Source: Coptis chinensis (lineage: Eukaryota > Streptophyta > Magnoliopsida > Ranunculales > Ranunculaceae). From it: DNA of 64,000 bases. Position numbers and translations under genes: made by a program. Shown here one piece after another: positions 59,880 to 64,000 of the stretch. Every line of letters starts with the position of its first letter. The first letter of the stretch is position 1. Below the pieces are notes generated by a model. The model ran no database searches, was not told where the DNA came from, and saw nothing but the letters and a program-made list of their open reading frames with translations. Location: the NCBI GenBank assembly GCA_015680905.1, contig CM027378.1, positions 105,793,501 to 105,857,500 of the forward strand. Reading direction: 5' to 3'.

Positions 59880-61165
59880 TTTATGCATAGTAATTCACAA
59901 TCAAATGTTTACAAGTATATTACTGTGTTTGTCATTTGATATTTAGTTTTAAATTGCAGGGATTTCTAATTAGATGCCAACTTGGTGAACGTGAATTGGA
60001 CTGGATGTCGAGGCAAGTATGTTGTTCACCAAAGCTATTATAAAAAATGAGATTGTTTAGGAGGTCCTGGCGACAATAGTCCAGTCTTTAGGAGGGCGTT
60101 TGTCCACTCATCGAATCAATACTGCAACTTAATTAAGTATTTTTGTTAATATTAGTGTCATAATTAAATAATTATAATATGAAGGCCTCTAATTAAATAT
60201 TGACAAGGTTCAAAAATGATCTACAAAAGCTACTATATGAGATGAGAATTTGGTTGTCTCATCTCACAAGTAGTGCTTCTACGGCTAACCTTGTGCATTG
60301 AAATTTATAAATTTCTTTTTGTATGGTAGCATGAGTACATGACACTGTTAGAAATGACATACCCAAATATTCACTTTGTATTTACTTCTCTTCCTACTTG
60401 CTAATTGATTTGTATTAGAAACTGTTTTTGTTTCAAACAGGCCAGGACTAATTAGGGGTGTCAAATCTTATGGGATACATTTTATCTGAATGTTGTGAAG
60501 TTCTGATATTATTTCCATCTATAAACTTTCTACATGTCTATTGTATATATATGTTGTAGTAATTAAAATCAGGAACTGACATGAAATGCCCCTGTTCATA
60601 TTTGTGAGGGAGATACTATGCTTATGCAGAAAGTTTTCCTTGATTAACTTCTTCACTAACAGTTTTGCAGGTTGACACAACACTTTTTGTTAATCCTACA
60701 TTGATATATGAATTTGTATATGCACTTAAATGTTAATAGTATTATTTGACTGTTTGTTTTCTGGTTGATTTAAGCGCATGCACATGTTGACAAGTCAAAA
60801 TGTGTATTCTTGTGTACATTCAGATACCAATAGAAGATTGACCAAATGTAATTTTACACATTTCCTATGGAGCACAATTAAGAAATTCTTGATTGATGAA
60901 GATGGGAAGCCCTTTACCTTTGCCGATGACAAGGTCTGTAGTACTTCACCTTACACATTGAAGGGCTGTAGGGATCTAACGCACTTGTGGGCTATTAGAT
61001 AACCTTTAGCATAAAATAAACCATCTTGACTAGCCTTCGACCATTGTGTCTATTTTTTTTTTGTCTTTGTTTAAATGTTTCTTTATGCAACATAATTACT
61101 TGGATACATCGCCTCTTCTTTTGTTGTCACAAGATTTTACTCCTATCCTTCTTCATATGGTTAAG
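59880..61165. other. Noncoding sequence with one unassigned exon-like block
   Basis: At about 60870-60933 the frame KKFLIDEDGKPFTFADDK is followed by a GTCTGT donor-like site. The family is not recognised. Nothing else supported. Confidence 0.35.
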
Positions 61166-61169
61166 TGAA

Positions 61170-61380
61170 ACCTTTGAAGCACTATTCAGATTTGCCACCT
61201 CCAGGAAACAAAAGGTCGTACTTATATTTGCAGCTGTACGATTTTCCTGCGTCCCACCAATGGAGCGAAGCAAGTAATGAAGAAGTGGATTGAAGAACTC
61301 CAGGGTCAGCCATGGTCCAGAAAAGCCAAGTCTAACGACCAACCCGCTTTCAACTGCACTTTGAATAAAACTGCTGGACA
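61170..61380 (+). pseudogene. Arabinosyltransferase-like (XEG113-type, GT77) exon fragment
   Basis: An open block reads TYICSCTIFLRPTNGAKQ then VMKKWIEELQGQPWSRKAKS, NDQPAFNCTLNKTAGQ, and ends at a good donor (ACAG|GTACT). This matches the nucleotide-sugar glycosyltransferase domain of Golgi enzymes of the XEG113/RRA type that arabinosylate extensins. Only this exon (plus a possible 5' piece, SDLPPPGNK) is present. A usual W in the PAFNW motif is C here. A captured fragment rather than a gene. Confidence 0.65.
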
Positions 61381-62189
61381 GGTACTCAATTTCTTTTCTC
61401 TTGTTATTTCCCCACATTTTATATTTTTGTTGTATAGTGTGTTTGATTTGAATTGGAATGGGAGAAGTGTTTGATGGAGTGAGTATACGGTAATTGTCCA
61501 TTTATTATAAATAAACCTTTCTGTTTTTAGGATAAAAAAAAGGAAAGAACAGCTCTTAAAATGGAAATGTTATTCCTCATTCTCGATTGGAGTTCAAGAT
61601 GAAAAATGATATACTTGAGATGGATCCTTGGGATTGTTCAGTCTGTGTAACCCGCAGCTCATTTACAATTTGAACCACTTTATTTCTGAGTTCATGATGC
61701 TAGAATTACAACAGGAAAATGGAGATAAATAACTGGAGAGCAAATTCGGTCCTTATGGCGCTACTATTCATTAGAATGAATAAATAGAGAAGCAAAAATT
61801 CTCCCAAACTCATGAGGTGAAAGTGAGATACTTAGGTTCATCATTTGGCTGATCGTCAAGAAAGTTAGTCAAATCGGGATGATCTGGATCACATAATTAG
61901 CAAACAACTTCTGAAACTGTCTCCTTTGTGGCTTTGCCTCATCTGTTTCTCCTTGAATAGTGTGTGATTTTTTATGTTTGAGTCTGGAAATAGGTCCCTA
62001 AACCCTAACATATGTTTCTAAGCTAGACTGTGTTTTTCCATCCTCTAAAATGACGATGTACAATATAACACTGGATTGCTTATATACAAACTAATTGGTG
62101 ACTGAAATCATAAACTAAACACAATCAAACGCAATTCGAAAAGGATTGAAAAATGGTGAATGAATAAGTTGTCCGTAACAGACAGTTCA
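61381..62189. other. Noncoding sequence between gene fragments
   Basis: No recognisable exon. Confidence 0.4.

Positions 62190-64000
<1,811 letters not shown>

Overview
The window reads as nuclear DNA of a eudicot plant. It is AT-rich, its genes carry GT-AG introns and encode plant-specific families (dirigent, amidase, PSK SIMULATOR, importin-alpha, plant aldolase), it has a eukaryotic tRNA-Val with a Pol III T-run, and it is dense in plant transposons (Mutator-like, Helitron, LINE, MITEs, a solo LTR). There are no operons, ribosome binding sites or CRISPR arrays. The species cannot be told from the sequence.

Layout. 0-6 kb is old decayed transposon-type sequence: a minus-strand DUF1985/Ulp1-like relic and an acidic-tail fragment. 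6.1-6.7 kb is a frameshifted dirigent gene. 7.3-29.7 kb is a minus-strand amidase cluster: a five-exon copy (7.3-10.5 kb, one frameshift), an orphan first exon (11.4-11.9 kb), and a third copy whose five exons are spread over 17.5 kb. In that third copy intron 3 holds a ~6.4 kb Mutator-like element with a MuDR-type transposase and a GRF zinc-finger gene. Intron 2 holds a 5'-truncated LINE and a second, 6,666-bp Mutator-like element. The second element carries captured host-gene pieces (fructose-bisphosphate aldolase, the C-terminus of an LRR receptor-like protein, an unidentified fragment) and two unusual repeat arrays.

30.26 kb is a tRNA-Val(AAC). 30.6-31.5 kb is an intact secreted, probably GPI-anchored lectin-like gene (minus). 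33.2-39.2 kb is an eleven-exon PSK SIMULATOR (DUF3475/DUF668) gene (minus) with a Harbinger-type MITE in intron 8 and a 2-nt deletion in exon 8.

39-56 kb is gene-poor: MITEs, clustered palindromes, a 4.3-kb non-autonomous Helitron made of degenerate ~55-bp repeats with a duplicated terminal module, a 188-bp tandem duplication, and a 3.5-kb solo LTR with a perfect 5-bp target duplication. 56-63 kb starts with a Helitron-like 5' end followed by broken fragments of unrelated genes, all on the plus strand: importin-alpha, an Aux/IAA-like exon, an arabinosyltransferase-like exon and mitochondrial dihydrolipoyl dehydrogenase. This looks like a gene-capturing Helitron or a pseudogene cluster whose 3' end I could not find.

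Only the lectin-like gene, the tRNA and the small MULE GRF gene look fully intact. The PSK SIMULATOR gene would be intact but for one 2-nt indel, which could be an assembly error. I see no multi-gene host pathway. The main story is serial transposon invasion and gene-fragment capture in and around a decaying amidase cluster.
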